Source of the DNA: Nyssa sinensis
Taxonomy: Eukaryota; Streptophyta; Magnoliopsida; Cornales; Nyssaceae
Length of the DNA stretch: 64,000 nucleotides
Direction of reading: 5' to 3'
Assembly (NCBI GenBank): GCA_008638375.1
Contig: VIRR01000575.1
Span: forward strand, 21,214 to 85,213
This document shows positions 12,241 to 24,171 of this stretch, piece by piece. Below the pieces are notes generated by a model, which did no database searches, had not been told where the DNA came from, and saw only the letters and a list, made by a program, of their open reading frames with translations. How positions within the stretch are numbered: position 1 is the stretch's first letter; each line of letters begins with the position of its first letter. Made by a program: the position numbers and the translations under genes.

Positions 12241-12317
12241 TGGTATCAGAACTAATCGATCTGTGGCTCTCTGTTATCCCTGACGTTTGATCAACTCCCC
12301 CTTTCCCATCGACATCA

Positions 12318-12895
12318 ATGGAGGACACCGGTGACCTCGACAATTCTGGTGGACTCCAAACCAACACCATCCTCACAGAATTAACTACTCGAATGACAGA
12401 AGCTTTTACCAAAGCTCAGACCCCGACCCAGACAACCGAGAATTCCGCTGCACCGATCAGCATCAAGTTGGACGGCACCAACTATGCTCTCTGGTCCCAA
12501 GTTGTCGAGATGTACATCTCCGACAAAGACAAGTTGGGATATATAAATGGAGAATTTCCCGAACCTCCTTCAACGTCTGCGTCCTTCCAAAAATGGCGCA
12601 CAAAAAACGCCATTGTCAAGGGCTGTTTGATCAATTCCATGGACCCTTCATTGATTGGGAACTTTATTCAGTTTCCCACGGCAAAGCAGGTCTGGGACTC
12701 CATTGCGACTACATATTTTGATGGCAGTGATACTTCGCAAGTCTACGACCTCCGACGTCGTGTAACCCGTCTGCGACAAGTGGGAGGTTCTCTGAAAAAA
12801 TATTACAACGACCTCCAAGGTTTGCGGCGTGAGATTGATTTCCGTCGTTCGAATCCGATGGAGTGTCCTGTCGATATTAAACACTATAACCATCT
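12318..12895 (+). pseudogene. Element A gag, N-terminal part
   Basis: Opens with ATG 78 bp after the LTR end and encodes a copia capsid precursor (UBN2/retrotran_gag type). Recognisable features are ISIKLDGTNYALWSQVVEMY near residues 48-67, KLGYINGEFPEP and the TAKQVWDSIATTYFDGSDTSQVYDLRRRV segment region. The frame is open until the TSD CATCT (12891-12895) of the inserted LTR and resumes at 19442. Confidence 0.9.
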
Positions 12896-13033
12896 TGTCA
12901 CGATCCGAAACCCGGCTTATGCGGATTAGGGGTTTGTGATCGGCCACCGAGGCCTATTTCAATAATCACAATACTTTTCTAAATATCATTTACGCAGCGG
13001 AATAATTTTTTTTTTCTTTTCTTTTTCTTATCA

Positions 13034-13110
13034 TGTAACAACCTGAAAATTTTTTTTTTTTTTTTTTTTATAAATTAAATTTTCAAGTTGTTATTATTAA
13101 TTTTATTAAT

Positions 13111-13142
<32 letters not shown>

Positions 13143-15932
13143 GATGGATGCATGTATGTATGTATATATATATACACATATAATTTAAATTTAAATTGTG
13201 TGTGTATATGTGTACAAAGTGAGTATATTAATATGTGAATATATATATATGTATATATATATATAAGACAGATTGTGTGTGTACGATTGTGTGTGTGGGT
13301 GTGTGTAGATTGAGTGTGTTACACTCAATGAGGAGTGGGGGATGGAGTGTGTGAGTAGAGTTGTGTGTGGCAGTGGGGTTGCCAGAGAGTGGGTCGGATT
13401 TAGAGAGAGAGATATAGAGAGAAAATAAAGAGAGTGGTCTCGGGTGGAAAAGAAGAGAAGGAAAGAAAGAGAAAGAAGAGAGAAACAGAGAGAGAGAGAG
13501 TTCTAGACCGTGAAGGAGGAGAGGAGGCTCGAGGAGGAACCAGAAAGGTGGAAGTGGGCACGGCTAGAGAGAGAAACGGCCAAGAAAACTTGTAAGTGGG
13601 TCACTTCTGTTTCGATTTATTTTAGAGCATTTCAATTGATTTAAATTATAGAACCTTGTAGAGCATAGTGTGAGGATTAAAACGCAACAAAAATGATAGA
13701 AAACGGTTGAGAAATGAGGGAGAAAAATGGAGGTGCAGGTCACGGCCGTGGGGGAAAAATCTGGGTTTTCACCGTGATTGGAAGCTTCAAAACAATATTA
13801 AAATGCTCCAAAAACTTTTTAGAATAGTTTGGGATTGAAAGGGGCTTCGAAAACGCCATAAAAATCAAGTTTAAAAACTTGATTTTTCTGAAATTCCGGT
13901 CACCGGCGCCGGAGAAGACGCCGGAACCCTACCGGAGGTTCGCCGGAAAATCGGGGGAAGAAGGGGGGTCTGTCCGGGTCGGGTCGGGTCCGGTTCGGGT
14001 CGGGCGTGGACCGCCCCTGCCACGTGTCGCGTGGTTGTTTTAAATTAAAAGGGAACTTGGCCCGTTTGGTTGCAAGGGTAAGAAATCAAAAATTTGAAAT
14101 TTAATAGAGACAGGGATATCCTATCCCGGTTTTAGCCTTATCCCCTGTTTGGATAACCTGATTTAGAATAACAAATTAAACTAGTTTTAATTTGAACCTT
14201 TTGGAATTTGAACCCTTTAAATTTGAACCTTTGGAATTTGAACCTCAACCTGAACTTTCAGAAATTACGGATTTACCCCCCCAACTATTAGAAATCACAC
14301 TTTGACCCACCTGATTAAAATATTAATAAAATATTAATTAAATTAATTAATTAATTAATTAATTTAATTAATTTAATTAATTAAATATTCAAATAAATTC
14401 CGGAGTCCAAATGGGACAAGTCATTAGTGTATTTTGACTATCTCGGCCATTCTGAGACCAATGGTGAGGTCCGTTTTACGAGACGGGGTCCCGAAAAAAT
14501 AAAAGACACGTAGCAACGTGTAAAATTACCAAAATACCCCTAACTTGAAACACTGTCAGACGAATTCCGAATTAGGTAAACAAATAGTGGAATTTTATTA
14601 TCTCGAACATTCCGGACTCAACCGTGGAGTCCGATTTGTGAAAAGAGATCACGAAATGTAAAGACCCGTGTAAAGTGCAAAATGACTGTTTTGCCCTTTT
14701 TGACCCAGATGCCCAAATTGAATTCTACGAAAGCCTAAACTTATTTTCTTCAACGTCCCGGATTCAACAGTAGAGTTTAATTTAGCAAAGTAGAAGCTTA
14801 TAAGATAAAGACGTAAAATTTGATGAATAGCATAATTCAAGTGACGATTAAACTGAGTTTCATGTTATGAATTTTAGGGACACGGAAAGGCAAAGAGAAG
14901 GTGACTTGACCTTCAGTGTTCTTACGGTGGTTTCACTTGACTACGAGTATACCTTTCTGGTTTGAGATCGATTACCAGGTACGATATATTGTGCTAAGTA
15001 AGAAATAGAATTGAGATTAGGAATGCTTGCTTTGCTGTGTAAATTGTTCACATGTTTGCCCGAGTGTTCACATGTTTACGTGCTATGTGCTATCTTGTTT
15101 AGTTGAATGATGATTATGAGTATATCGCATGCATTAACGTGGTGTGTGAATTATCTGCTTGAAGAACTGTCGAGGTTATGAATTGTACACTTGAAAGCAT
15201 ATTTTACGTGTGACTGAAATGTGTCATTGGGATTTCATTATGACATGATGAGATTAGTGCATATTGGCATGGTGTGATTCCTTGGGCATGGCGTGGGTAA
15301 GCACTTGGTGCTTTGCATTATGAGGGTGCAGATCCTGTGGTGAAAAACCCAAAATCGGCCATTAGGTACTTGCGAGCCTGACGGATTCCGGACCGTGAAG
15401 CGAGACATAAGTGGCGGTACTCATGCCAGCGGAGAATGACCGTATCATGAGACATGGGTGGCATAGAGTCGCATGGGTGTGTCATGCATATTGCTCATAT
15501 ACTGTATACTGTCTATATACCGTCATCATGATATAGAATGCCATATAGAAATAACTGTACACTCGCACATGCCACGACCTTAGTTTTGTTTCTTGCATTA
15601 GCATTATATTGTACCAGCATGTTGAGCTGACCCCTTTAGTGGGGCAAACATTTCAGATGATGTTCCAGCCGTGCGGGATATAGAGATGGTCTGATTGAGG
15701 ATTATATTGGCCCCGATGGGCGCTTGTGATATTATGTAAGGGCATAAGCCCGAGACTGTATTTCATTTTGAATGTTGTGAACCAACGGACCAGACTTTAT
15801 GTATGTATTAGAACTGTGTACGGAATGTATGAGAATGTCATTGTTATCTTTCATTTCGTTATTATTTTATTTCTTTATTTCTTTTTGTCTCGTTACTCAA
15901 GCCTCGGGTTCGCTGGAATTTGGGGCGTGACA
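13034..15932 (+). mobile_element. Family-G solo LTR (copy a), innermost of the nest
   Basis: A 2,899-bp plus-oriented insertion with ends TGTAACAACCTGAAAA and TTGGGGCGTGACA and exact TATCA duplications (13029-13033, 15933-15937). The 5' part holds ATT, TA and TG microsatellites, then a GA-rich tract, then GC-rich segments; the AAAATGACTGTTTTGCCC motif is at 14680-14697. A conserved block GTGCAGATCCTGTGGTGAAAA is near 15327-15347. No coding frame of note. Confidence 0.92.
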
Positions 15933-16438
15933 TATCATCCACAAAATAAGCTACATCACTTAATTGGTCAATTCAAATACCATCATCAAAGATCATAGTT
16001 TCTAAGTCAAAGGGTAGCATAATATTACAAAACTTAATACATAAGTTCCCAAAAATCTAATCTATCCTCAGTCAAGGACTCATCAAAAGAACTCACTTCG
16101 TCACTTAAGCACTCATCTTGCATCACCTGAAAGCAAGTTTGTCTAGTCCTTACCTGAAAAATGTTAAGAGGATGGGGTGAGCTTCAACAAGCCCAATGAG
16201 TACTTCCATAACATGCCAAGGGTTTCAAAACTACTATGTAGTACAGTCTGAAATGTCTATACTTATATGGAATTAAAATACATCATATCAAGTACAACAG
16301 ATCAGAGAATAGTATCAAAATCATTTCAATAATCTCAGTTCAATCACATTCGTAAATCAAAATCGATAACACAACACAATCAAAATAATGATCCAATAAC
16401 ATAGTTGGTAACGATAATTTGTATTGTAATTCAAACAT

Positions 16439-16660
16439 GGTTCAAAGTCGTTTTCAATATCAATAGTCACAGTCAAATCAACATCGTAGTATAATATTGT
16501 AACTCTATCATAGTTACGGTTCAAAGTCGTTTTCAAATTCAATAGTCATAGTTCAAAATCAACATCGTAGTATAATATTATAACTCTATCATAGTTACGG
16601 TTCAAAGTCGTTTTCAAATTCGATAGTCATAGTTCAAAATCAACCTCATGGTTGGGTAAC
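16439..16660. repeat. 80-bp tandem repeat, about 2.7 copies
   Basis: The phrase GGTTCAAAGTCGTTTTCAA recurs at 16439, 16519 and 16599 with ATCGTAGTATAATATT and AACTCTATCATAGTTACGG between. It lies inside the family-G LTR copy b. Confidence 0.9.
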
Positions 16661-16796
16661 ATAGTTCGATAACAATTTCATAGTTTGATAATCAAAATCG
16701 TAGTTCAATAGTTCTCAATTCAAAGATTCAAGGTTCAATCATAGTTCACATTCGATATTCATAAAAGTTCAAATCAATAAAATTCATCTTCTATGG

Positions 16797-17030
16797 CCAA
16801 CAAATTAGCACCTCGCTGACTGAGATCACATTCAATAATACCACCAATATACCCCGTGGTTAGGGTTCAAATATCAGCAAATTAGAACCTCGCTGACTGA
16901 GATCAAATTCAATAGTACCACTCGTTACCCCGTGGTTAGGGTTCAAATGCCAGCAAATTAGAACCTCGCTGACTGAGATCAAATTCAATAGTACCACTCG
17001 TATACCCCGTGGTCAAGGTTCGATAAAGTC
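16797..17030. repeat. 76-bp tandem repeat, three copies
   Basis: Units starting near 16800, 16877 and 16953 share CAAATTAG.ACCTCGCTGA, GAGATCA.ATTCAATA and CCCCGTGGTTAGGGTTC. The second and third copies are the most alike. Inside LTR copy b. Confidence 0.92.
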
Positions 17031-19159
17031 ACAATCTATTCGATAATGACAGATCATAGAAGATTCTATTATTCAAAGCATCAAAATCATTTCCAAAATC
17101 AATAACAATCTCAATCATTCAGTTAAAAATATCATATTTAGCCTTTAATCAAAACAGTTCAAAGATTGGTGAGAAAAACTGTTATAGTGTCATGAGCATT
17201 TTACAAACTATCAAGAATGGCAATGTCAATAAGTCATTCAAATCGATTTCAAACAGAAGGATCTATTTTCAAATTATACAAGAGTTCGATATTTATATAT
17301 ATAATAAAAATCCACCTCAACATGGTATGAAAATACTCACCTGAAGTCTCAAAAGCAATTTCCAAAAATCCTTCCTTAACGAGGGTCCCTATAATCACAA
17401 TTCAAAACCTTATTACTTTCTTGTTCAAAGTATCACATAATTTTTAACAGTCAATTTAGAGCCCTCTCTATTCCAATTTCCTCACAAGGATGTCTCCGTT
17501 AGGTTCAAAGTGTCGAAGATAATTGGTTTAGGTTTTTCTAGATCTAAATTTGCGTATTTATATTTTATTTTAAGCCTAGAGTGTTTTCATTATTTTATGT
17601 TTCCACGTGTCATATTTTTTGGTACTTCGTTTGCTAAAATGGACTCTACCGTTGAGTCCGGATTGCCCAAAATAGTCAAGATAGACTACCTTTTATGTTC
17701 AATTGGCCCTAAGTATCATTAGGGGCAAAATGATAATTTTACATTTCACGCGTCTTAATTTTTGGGACTTAATTTCAAAAATCAGACTTCACCGTTGAGT
17801 CCGGAATGCCCAAAAACATTGGGTTACACTATTCTTTTATTTTATTTGGACTTCGTTTGACTAATTTTGGCTTGGGGGTGTTTTGGTAATTTTCCTAATT
17901 AAAAAGGATTTTTAAATTAATTTTTATTTAATTTTCTGGGTAGTTTTGTGATTATCCGAAAATTGGGGGGTCAAATTGGAATTTTGGAAAGTTTTAAAAT
18001 AAACCAACCGGTTCAGGGGTTCAAAGACTGAACCGGTTCAAAAATCATAAATTGAACCGGTTCAAAACAAAAACCCTTTTTAGTTCAGTCGGAGCTCGAC
18101 CCGCGACCCGACCCGACCCATGAACTGGGTCGTCTTCTTCACTGTGCCACTACTGTTCATCCGAAACCCTAGAGATTCTCTTTCCATTTCGTGAGTTTTG
18201 AGGCTCGATTTCTTCACTGTTTTTGGTCCAAACGTCCTCTGGGGGTTATACCAACCATTTGGCATTCATTTTATGCATCAAATTGAGCTCTTATGGCTCT
18301 GTTTCAAAACAATATTCGAAACCTGCAACTGGTTCTAAAATGCCCATTTCTCAACCATTTTCAACGTGGTTTGAAGCTAGGTGATCCTTATGATGTATAG
18401 TATCCTCCCCCAATCAATAAAATCGATTTAAAACATCCAAATCAAAAATGGTATTTTACACCCAAACCTACAACTAACTTATTGAGGGTGTTACATGGAG
18501 TTTTAGGGTTGCGTGTCCATGTTTTCGAGACCCCCTTGAGGTCTATTTTAAGTCTAAATAACTCAAACCATGTTTGGTGAAGGTTGAATCAGACCCACCT
18601 CGGTCCAGGTCCTTTAATGGCAGATTACTCTAATTTTCTGTATTTTGGGCAGATCTGATGGTCTAACAGTTATACATTTGACCCAGTTTCCATGTTTTCA
18701 ATCTCATACATGCAGTGACAGTCCCAAAAACTACCAAAACGGTAGAGAAATTTCAAAGATAAATTCTTGGGTTTTCGGGTGTTTACCTTTGTACAGTGAA
18801 TCCCTCTCTTTCTTCACTCGTGGCTCAGTTCTGCTCCAGTGGGTTCCCCCTTTAGATCAGTCTCGTTCTCCTCCTTGCTCCTTCAATGGCCACTCAACAT
18901 GCACACACACTTGCCCTCACACAAAAAGGTTTCACTTCTCTCTCTAACTCCCTCTCTCTCTCTCTAGCTGACTTATAATTATATCCCAGATCTGACTTCT
19001 GAAATGGGGATTGCACACACGTAATGTAGATATATAATGAAACTCATTATTTTATTGTTTTAATTTAAAATCAATTTTTTTTTGTTGCATGTAAGGCCAT
19101 TGGCCAATTTAGGAGGTGGGGCCTTGTTACTTTATAGATATATACATATATTCTGCAAT

Positions 19160-19250
19160 ATAGGGCACAATTAGGTGAGCAGTCCAAGTGGTAACTTTTT
19201 GGGCTTTAAGACTTTGCCTATTTTGGGTCAAGGGTTCAAAACCCATTGGC
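19160..19250 (+). repeat. tRNA-like (SINE-type) segment
   Basis: Contains GTCCAAGTGGTAAC (A-box-like) followed about 40 bp later by AGGGTTCAAAACCC (B-box-like), the Pol III internal promoter arrangement of tRNA-derived SINEs. No cloverleaf and no 3' CCA context, so not a tRNA gene. Inside LTR copy b. Confidence 0.4.
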
Positions 19251-19441
19251 CTCAATCTTTGGCTTCCTTTTTGTTATTTTCCCCTATGTCTTCTTCGACA
19301 ATTCAATTTATCTTATTTTATTTGTTATTATTTATTTATTTATTTATTTATTTTTCCTATTTTAATTACATTTCGTCTCGTAAAATTTTTATTACCCAAA
19401 TTCACGATTTAATTTCTCGATAAACGGGCCGGGGTGTTACA

Positions 19442-19825
19442 CATCTTCTACAGGAAGACCGAGTGTACGTTTTCTTAGATGGGCTTGACAATCGACTGGA
19501 CAAAATTTGGGGTGACGTGTTACAGATGCGTCCATTTCCTCCCATCGAACAAGCTTACGCCCATGTTCGCTGAGAAGCAATCCGGCAAACTGTCATGATC
19601 ACCGGCGGAACCAATGACACCCCAAGAGCAGTTTTGGCTTCTAAGGGTGTCAAAGCAGGAAAGTCAGCATCTTCCTCTACTAGATTTCTTTCATTGGGCA
19701 GTGGGAAATTCGGGGTGTCCTCCAAGCCACAAACTTTATCTGATGGAACCAAGTGTACTCACTGTGGAAATCTGAAGCATACCCGTGATACCTGTTTCAA
19801 GCTACATGGGTATCCCGACTGGTAG
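19442..19825 (+). pseudogene. Element A gag, C-terminal part with zinc knuckle
   Basis: Resumes gag after the nested LTR: EDRVYVFLDGLDNRLDKIWG, then PPIEQAYAHVR followed by a stop (TGA about 19570), then a CX2CX4HX4C zinc knuckle (CTHCGNLKHTRDTC) that binds element RNA, ending KLHGYPDW with a stop at 19823. The stop and later shifts make it non-functional. Confidence 0.88.
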
Positions 19826-19924
19826 AATGAACTTCAGGTTTGGAAACGCCGTGACACCGCAGGAAATGATAGAGGGACGGGGAAAGCTGCCATGGCTACT
19901 GCAGAGTCATCTCTTTCCTTTACA

Positions 19925-20248
19925 CCGCTTGTCGAACATTCCTAGGGAGAGTTATCTCTTTCGGATTCAGGTAATTCTGGTGTTGCTTTATTTAGCTCTC
20001 ATCGAGATACTGACAGTGATACTTGGATACTTGACTCTGGGGCTACCGACCACATGACGTTCGATGCCAACGATTTCTCACACACTTCTTCCCCACGACG
20101 TACTAGTATTGCAAATGCCAATGGAGTTGTTTCTTCGGTCACCGGGACTGGCACTGTGACTTTGTCACCTTCTCTCACATTATCTAATACTTTATTGGTT
20201 CCCTCTCTATCTCATAAGTTACTCTCTGTCAGCCAAGTAACGACTTAA
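19925..20248 (+). pseudogene. Element A protease region
   Basis: Retropepsin-like protease that would release gag and pol products. The active-site motif is WILDSGATDHMT at about 20020-20057; LLSVSQ near 20220-20240 marks its end. The frame closes with a stop at 20246. Confidence 0.85.
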
Positions 20249-20256
20249 ACTGTGCT

Positions 20257-21100
20257 GTGCTCATTTATCCTATCTTTTGTCTTTTTCAGGATATTCTCAC
20301 CAAGGAGATCATTGGGCGTGGTACTAAGAAGAAGGGATTATACTACATAGATGATTTCAGTGTGGGCCGAGCACATCACATGCATCATCCAAATGGTACC
20401 AAGGCGAGACAGATTTGGCTTTTACATTGTCGGTTAGGACATCTGTCATTTGGTTATATGCAACATTTGTTTCCTTATTTGTTTTCTCATATATCAACTG
20501 TTGACTTTAAGTGTGATACTTGCATCTGTGCTAAAAGTCATCGAGTTACTTATCCATTGAGTATGAATAAAAGTGATGTTCCATTTGCTTTAATTCATTC
20601 CGACGTGTGGGGTCCCTCTCCTGTTTCTACTGCATCTGGTAACCGCTGGTTTGTAATATTTGTTGATGATTGTACTCACATGACTTGGCTATACTTGTTG
20701 AAACATAAAGATGAAGTATTGAGTGTGTTCAAATCATTTCATGTAATGGTTCGAACTCAATTTTCAGCTAAGATACAGATTCTCAGATCCGATAATGGTG
20801 GTGAATATGTTAACCAGGGGTTCCATGATTATTTCCAACACCATGGAGTTCTTCATGAAACCTCTTGCCCGCAGACTTTTCAGCAAAATGGTGTTGCTGA
20901 ACGAAAAAACTGACATATACTTGAAACTGCTTTTGCTTTTTTACTTGGAGCCCACGTGCCCAACTAGCACTGGGCTGATGCTATTGCTACAGCCGTGCAC
21001 CTCCTTAATCGTATGCCATCAAAAGTCTTGGGTTTTAAGACACCCCTACAGGCTCTTTTAACTTATGTATCTTTACCCACAGTGTTGATAATTCCTCTCT
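20257..21100 (+). pseudogene. Element A integrase
   Basis: Shows the HHCC zinc-binding segment (HCRLGH ... CDTCICAKS) and the DDE core: Asp in FVDDCTHMTW, Asp in LRSDNGGEY and Glu in QQNGVAERKN. These residues cut the target and join element cDNA. A stop at 20911 follows ERKN, a second stop follows shortly, and the frame fades after the LNRMPSKVLG phrase, so the C-terminal part is broken. Confidence 0.9.
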
Positions 21101-21183
21101 AGATCTTTGGATTTGTAGTTTTTGTACATCTCCACAAGAACTAACGCACTAAACTTGATCCCTGCGCTGTTCGGTGTCTTTTT

Positions 21184-21407
21184 TTGGGGTATGCCTTACA
21201 TAAAAAAGGATACCGCTGCTATGATCTGACCACCAAGCGCACCTATATAACTATGGATGTAACGTTTCTGGATTCCGACACGTTCTACTCTCCCTCGATA
21301 TCCAATTCTTCTCTCCCTCGAAATCCAATTCTTCTCTTCAAGGGGAGATCCAAGATGAAGAGCTGAATTGGTTAAGATTTGATTGGCCGGGGTTTAATGA
21401 CACAGAT
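21184..21407 (+). pseudogene. Element A integrase C-terminal / linker remnant
   Basis: [20 protein letters not shown] followed by FLDSD is the usual end of the copia integrase region. An in-frame stop at 21364 separates it from the RT-side frame. Confidence 0.75.
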
Positions 21408-22280
21408 ATGGTGGTCAATAAGGAACCTGATAAAGCTCCGGATGCATCTTCAGAGGATGACATAACTCTAAGCACGACATCTACACCACCTGAAGCTGAA
21501 CCAAAATTGCCCCACCTCTCCTCAATACTTGAAGAGCCACCTCCTGAGAATATCCCTGAGGTAAACTCTCCAATTGCACCTCCGACTAATAATGATATGG
21601 ATACCTTCGCTGGTTATATCTTACCTTTCAGGCATAATAGTAGAAAACCACCAAATAGGTACTTTCTAGAACTTGAGGAACGAAGGTCAAAATATCCAAT
21701 TGCCAACTATGTATCCACAAAGAGACTATCCGAACCCCTCAAAACATTTTCACACGAACTTTCCTCGTGGCATGTTCCCACTAGTGTTCAAGAAGCTCTG
21801 ACAGACCCTAAATGGACCTATGCTATAAAGGAAGAGATGGAGGCATTATTGAAGAACAAAACATGGGCTCTTGTTTCGTTGCCTGAAGGAAAAAGGACGG
21901 TGGGGTGCAAATGGGTGTTCTCCATCAAACACAAGGCAGATGGATCGATCAAACGGTATAAAGCAAGGCTGGTGGCAAAAGGCTATACGCAAACATATGG
22001 CGTGGACTATGAGGAAACTTTCTCACTAGTGGCCAAGTTGAATACAGTTAGAGTTTTGCTATCTTTAGCAACAAACCTTGATTGGCCACTGTACCAGTTT
22101 GATGTAAAGAATGCCTTCCTTCACGGTGATCTTGAGGAAGAAGTGTATATGGATATTCCACTAGGCTATACGGCAACCTCAACGACTGAGGTTGTTTGCA
22201 AATTACAACGAGCACTGTATGGACTGAAGCAATCACCTCGAGCATGGTTTGGGCGATTTAACTTGGCAATGAAGAAATAG
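21408..22280 (+). pseudogene. Element A reverse transcriptase, N-terminal half
   Basis: RVT_2-type copia reverse transcriptase. After an acidic, Pro-rich linker come [58 protein letters not shown] and [19 protein letters not shown] (first catalytic Asp in FDVKNAF), then [12 protein letters not shown]. The frame stops at 22278 (TAG after AMKK), just before the YVDDM region. It is otherwise well preserved. Confidence 0.92.
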
Positions 22281-23312
22281 GGCTTTCAACAAAGCAATTC
22301 AGACCATACACTCTTTCTAAAGCATCAATTGGGCAAGGTAACAGCTTTGATAGTCTATGTAAATGGCATGATTATTATAGGGAATGATCTAGAAGAAATT
22401 TTGAGACTCTAAAAGCAGTTGGCGACTGAATTTGAGATGAAGAATTTGGGAGGACTTAAATATTTTCTAGGAATTGAAGTGGCTAGATCAAAGCAAGGTA
22501 TATTTCTCTCCCAACGAAAATATATACTTGATCTACTATCTGAGGTGGGATTACTAGAGTGTAAGCCTGTAGACACACCAATAGTTCAGAACCACAGACT
22601 TGGAGAATATCTAGACCAAGTGCCGATAGACAAAGAGAAGTACCAGAGGTTGGTTGGGAAACTTATTTATCTCTCACATACTCGCCGAGATATTGCTTAT
22701 GCTGTAAGCGTAGTAAGTCAATTCATGCATTGTCCTAGTGGCGATCACATGGATGCAGTGATTAGGATTCTTCGATACTTAAAGTCATCTCCTAGAAAAG
22801 GACTTGTGTTTTCAAAGAATAATCATCTAAGGGTTGAAGGATATACTGATGCAAGTTGGGCAGGGAATATCTTAGACAAAAAGTCTACTTTAGGCTACTT
22901 CATGTTTGTTGGCGGGAATCTGGTTACATGGACAAGTAAGAAACAAAAGGTAGTGGCATTATCAATTGCTGAAGCCGAGTTCCGTGGAATGGCTAAGGGT
23001 CTTTGTGAACTCTTCTGGCTAAGGAGACTATTGACAGAAATTGGCTTTGCTCCTATCTCCGAGATGGATCTGTTTTGTGACCATAAGGCAACTATTGATA
23101 TTTCTCACAACACTGTCCAGCATGATCGCACAAAATATTTGGAGGTAGATCGACATTTCGTCAAACAAAACCTTGAAGCCAAGATAATTCATTTTCCTTT
23201 CGTGAAGTCTGAAAACCAGTTAGCGGATATACTTACAAAGGCAGTATACAGCAAGAACTTCTACAACTCACTTGACAAGTTAGGCATAAGAGATCTGTAT
23301 GCACCAACTTGA
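22281..23312 (+). pseudogene. Element A reverse transcriptase C-terminal half and RNase H
   Basis: Continues in the same frame. The catalytic box reads IVYVNGMIIIGND where active copia enzymes have YVDDM, so both active-site aspartates are lost. A TAA-type stop interrupts at about 22410. Then FEMKNLGGLKYFLGIEVA, the KLIYLSHTRRDIAYAVSVVS region, and RNase H with GYTDASWAG, TSKKQKVVALS, AEAEFRGMA, LFCDHKATIDISHN and ENQLADILTK. The stop at 23310 overlaps the polypurine tract. Confidence 0.92.
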
Positions 23313-23319
23313 GGGGGAA

Positions 23320-23526
23320 TGTTGGCGTGAGTTGTCCTTGGAATCAATTAGAGAGATTATAGGGATGCATCTTCAATGTAAATCCCCTGTTTCAAGGGTC
23401 ACCCCTTATTCTAGCCGTAACATTTGTATATCCAAAAATAGGTCTCAATTATCTTCTATATATGTGTATTTCCATCCCTGTAAAAATCATGATGAAGATA
23501 CATACAATTTTTTCCAAAGTTTGTCA
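23320..23526 (+). repeat. 3' LTR of element A
   Basis: Matches 12034-12240 except for about five substitutions. It is preceded by the polypurine tract GAGGGGGAA (23311-23319) and followed by the TACCC duplication (23527-23531). Confidence 0.94.
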
Positions 23527-23808
23527 TACCCAAGCCTTGTTGGCTGCTCGGGGGGCTGGTTGTAAGGTGTTTGGGGATGAGGAGGATTGGGCATCATGTT
23601 TCTAGGGTCAGTTTGCTGTTGAGAATTGGATCTTTGAGTTTGATGAGGGTGTCCAACTGTAGGGTAGTCGCAAGCGCTTGTGTTTCTTATTCTCCTAAAA
23701 ACTGAGGCCTACCATTTGTCTTTGTACGTCTTCCATCATTTCTCGGCACTGAATGTTTCTGGTCATCACAAAATCACCGCGCTACTGCTTTATGTTTGTG
23801 ATTGCATC
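23527..23808 (-). pseudogene. ALIX: ALIX last exon, proximal part
   Basis: Begins after a TTTAATAG-type... AACAG acceptor at 23809. Encodes DAITNIKQ, a stop, RGDFVMTRNIQCREMMEDVQ and RQMVGLSF, then another stop and a frameshift before YPTVGHPHQTQRSNSQQQ and a Pro-rich run leading into the element A insertion at RLGY. The first stop and the one after LSF both look like CAG to TAG changes when compared with the related plant protein. The region corresponds to the end of the V domain and the start of the tail. Confidence 0.88.
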
Positions 23809-24064
23809 CTGTTTAATAGAGCAAGGCAAATACAAACGAAGTCATTCCTCAATGAGAAAGTCACTAAAGAGTCAAGGCAAGTTGACAGTAAAATTTGAGT
23901 CTTTCTTGATAATGAGGTATTTAACAAGAGAGCTCAAATGTAGTTGTGTACTTTTTAAGTCAAGCAATAAATAGTTCCATTTTTTCCTTCAACCCACCCG
24001 CCCCCCCTTTTTCCTCTTTTAGGCACAATACAACCGCCTAGATTAGCAATGAGAAATTTCATAC

Positions 24065-24171
24065 CTGAAAAGTACTGTAGAACTTCAGTACTCCCTCGTT
24101 AATGTTCTCTTTGATTGCACGAAACTTTGTTATGGCTGCTTCAATCTGCTTAAAGCTCTTCTCACGGGATG
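24065..24171 (-). pseudogene. ALIX: ALIX exon 7 (V-domain helix)
   Basis: A 107-nt exon with AG acceptor at 24172-24173 (TTTCTCAG) and GT donor at 24064 (CAG|GTATG). Encodes (A)SREKSFKQIEAAITKF then REIKENINEG-type sequence RAIKENINEG and ends KFYSTFQ. No stops; phases fit the neighbouring exons. Confidence 0.9.

Larger units (their letters stand above)
12896..19441 (-). mobile_element. Family-G solo LTR (copy b), itself interrupted
   Basis: Minus-oriented insertion in element A gag. On the plus strand it begins TGTCACGATCCGAAACCC and ends GGCCGGGGTGTTACA, flanked by exact CATCT duplications (12891-12895, 19442-19446). Removing the 13034-15932 insert leaves about 3.64 kb with no coding capacity and no internal domain, so it is best read as one long LTR left after LTR-LTR recombination. 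The long LTR with TGTAACACC...GTGACA ends suggests a Ty3/gypsy (Tekay/Del-like) origin, but that is inference. It contains two tandem-repeat tracts (16439-16660, 16797-17030) and a tRNA-like segment (19160-19250). Confidence 0.88.
12034..23526 (+). mobile_element. Element A: Ty1/copia retrotransposon with nested inserts
   Basis: An 11,493-bp insertion in the last ALIX exon. Two 207-bp LTRs (12034-12240 and 23320-23526, about 5 mismatches) with TG...CA ends are flanked by exact TACCC duplications (12029-12033, 23527-23531). The PBS TGGTATCAGAAC follows the 5' LTR, and a GAGGGGGAA polypurine tract precedes the 3' LTR. The order gag, protease, integrase, reverse transcriptase, RNase H is that of Ty1/copia. 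A solo LTR and a second one inside it (12896-19441) interrupt gag; without them the element is about 4.9 kb. Multiple stops and a mutated RT active site show it is dead. Confidence 0.95.

Noticed and set aside
11722..12255. A 177-codon plus-strand ORF
   Set aside because: It is antisense to the ALIX tail and crosses the element A insertion boundary.
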